From contig DJFA01000083.1 in NCBI GenBank assembly GCA_002431975.1, forward strand, positions 7,280-13,592: 6,313 nucleotides of DNA, given 5' to 3'. The translations under genes and the position numbers were made by a program. This document shows, piece after piece, positions 6,167-6,313 of the stretch. The notes beneath the pieces are model-generated. The model was not told the DNA's origin, made no database searches, and worked only from the letters and a program-made list of their open reading frames with translations. The stretch is from Ruminococcus sp. UBA5884 (lineage in GTDB: Bacteria > Bacillota > Clostridia > Oscillospirales > Ruminococcaceae). Within the stretch, counting starts at the first letter, position 1; every line of letters starts with the position of its first letter.

Positions 6167-6305
6167 TGTAGGGGTGACCATTGGTCGCCCGCCTGAATTA
6201 TGGTAAAACCATAAATTCGGTATTTGTTTCTGGTATGAAAAAATCATTGTTTGACTGATAAAATCATTGATAAACCATAACGGGCGACCAATGGTCGCCC
6301 CTACA
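6167..6305 (-). repeat. E5: long-class REPIN-like element (139 bp)
   Basis: The termini 6167-6191 and 6281-6305 are inverted copies. The left carries one C-to-T change at 6175, which turns a stem pair into a G-U pair. The 89-bp interior begins with the core shared with E2 in reverse orientation (6192-6249 against 3508-3451, 51 of 58 matches). It includes the TTATGGT/ACCATAA mini-palindrome near 6198-6214. The right flank AAACGAAT resembles the left flank of E2 (ATTCGTTT) once orientation is allowed for. It lies upstream of the HAD gene. Confidence 0.9.
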
Positions 6306-6313
6306 AAACGAAT

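Overview
The window reads as chromosomal DNA from a low-to-moderate GC Gram-positive bacterium. It is most likely a gut-type clostridium of the Ruminococcus/Oscillospiraceae kind. The clues are strong AGGAGG-type ribosome binding sites 9-10 nt before every start, a TTGACT-17-TAATAT promoter, A/T-ending codons, a hisS-aspS pair, and intergenic GTAGGGGCG...CGCCC palindromes. The genus is an inference from general resemblance; the sequence does not prove it.

Layout. 1-204: a degenerate repeat element (E1) plus a second remnant forms the whole visible leader of hisS. 205-3308 (+): hisS (histidyl-tRNA synthetase) and aspS (aspartyl-tRNA synthetase), 17 bp apart, are a two-gene translation operon closed by an intrinsic terminator at about 3310-3343. 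3309-3591: the gap between converging genes holds the terminator, repeat element E2 and two AT-rich mini-palindromes. 3592-4815 (-): a UDP-sugar pyrophosphorylase resembling eukaryotic UDP-N-acetylhexosamine pyrophosphorylase, with a clear promoter at 4865-4893. 4816-5237: that promoter, then two tandem short repeat elements (E3, E4). 5238-6065 (-): a Cof-type HAD phosphatase. 6066-6313: its leader, running into repeat element E5.

The genes are housekeeping. The two synthetases charge tRNAs, the pyrophosphorylase makes a nucleotide sugar, and the HAD enzyme is a small-molecule phosphatase of unknown substrate. Nothing ties the two minus-strand genes to the synthetase operon or to each other.

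The striking part is what lies between the genes. Every intergenic gap longer than 20 bp carries at least one member of one repeat family. The unit is a GTAG tetranucleotide directly followed by a 19-nt palindrome, present twice in inverted orientation. This is the architecture of REPINs (paired REP sequences moved by RAYT/TnpA-REP tyrosine transposases), best known from Gammaproteobacteria. Complete pairs come in two size classes (72-73 bp and 138-139 bp). The stem sequence covaries between pairs. The similarity runs 30-45 bp beyond the palindromes on both sides, and at one site reaches the stop codon of the HAD gene. No transposase is encoded in the window.
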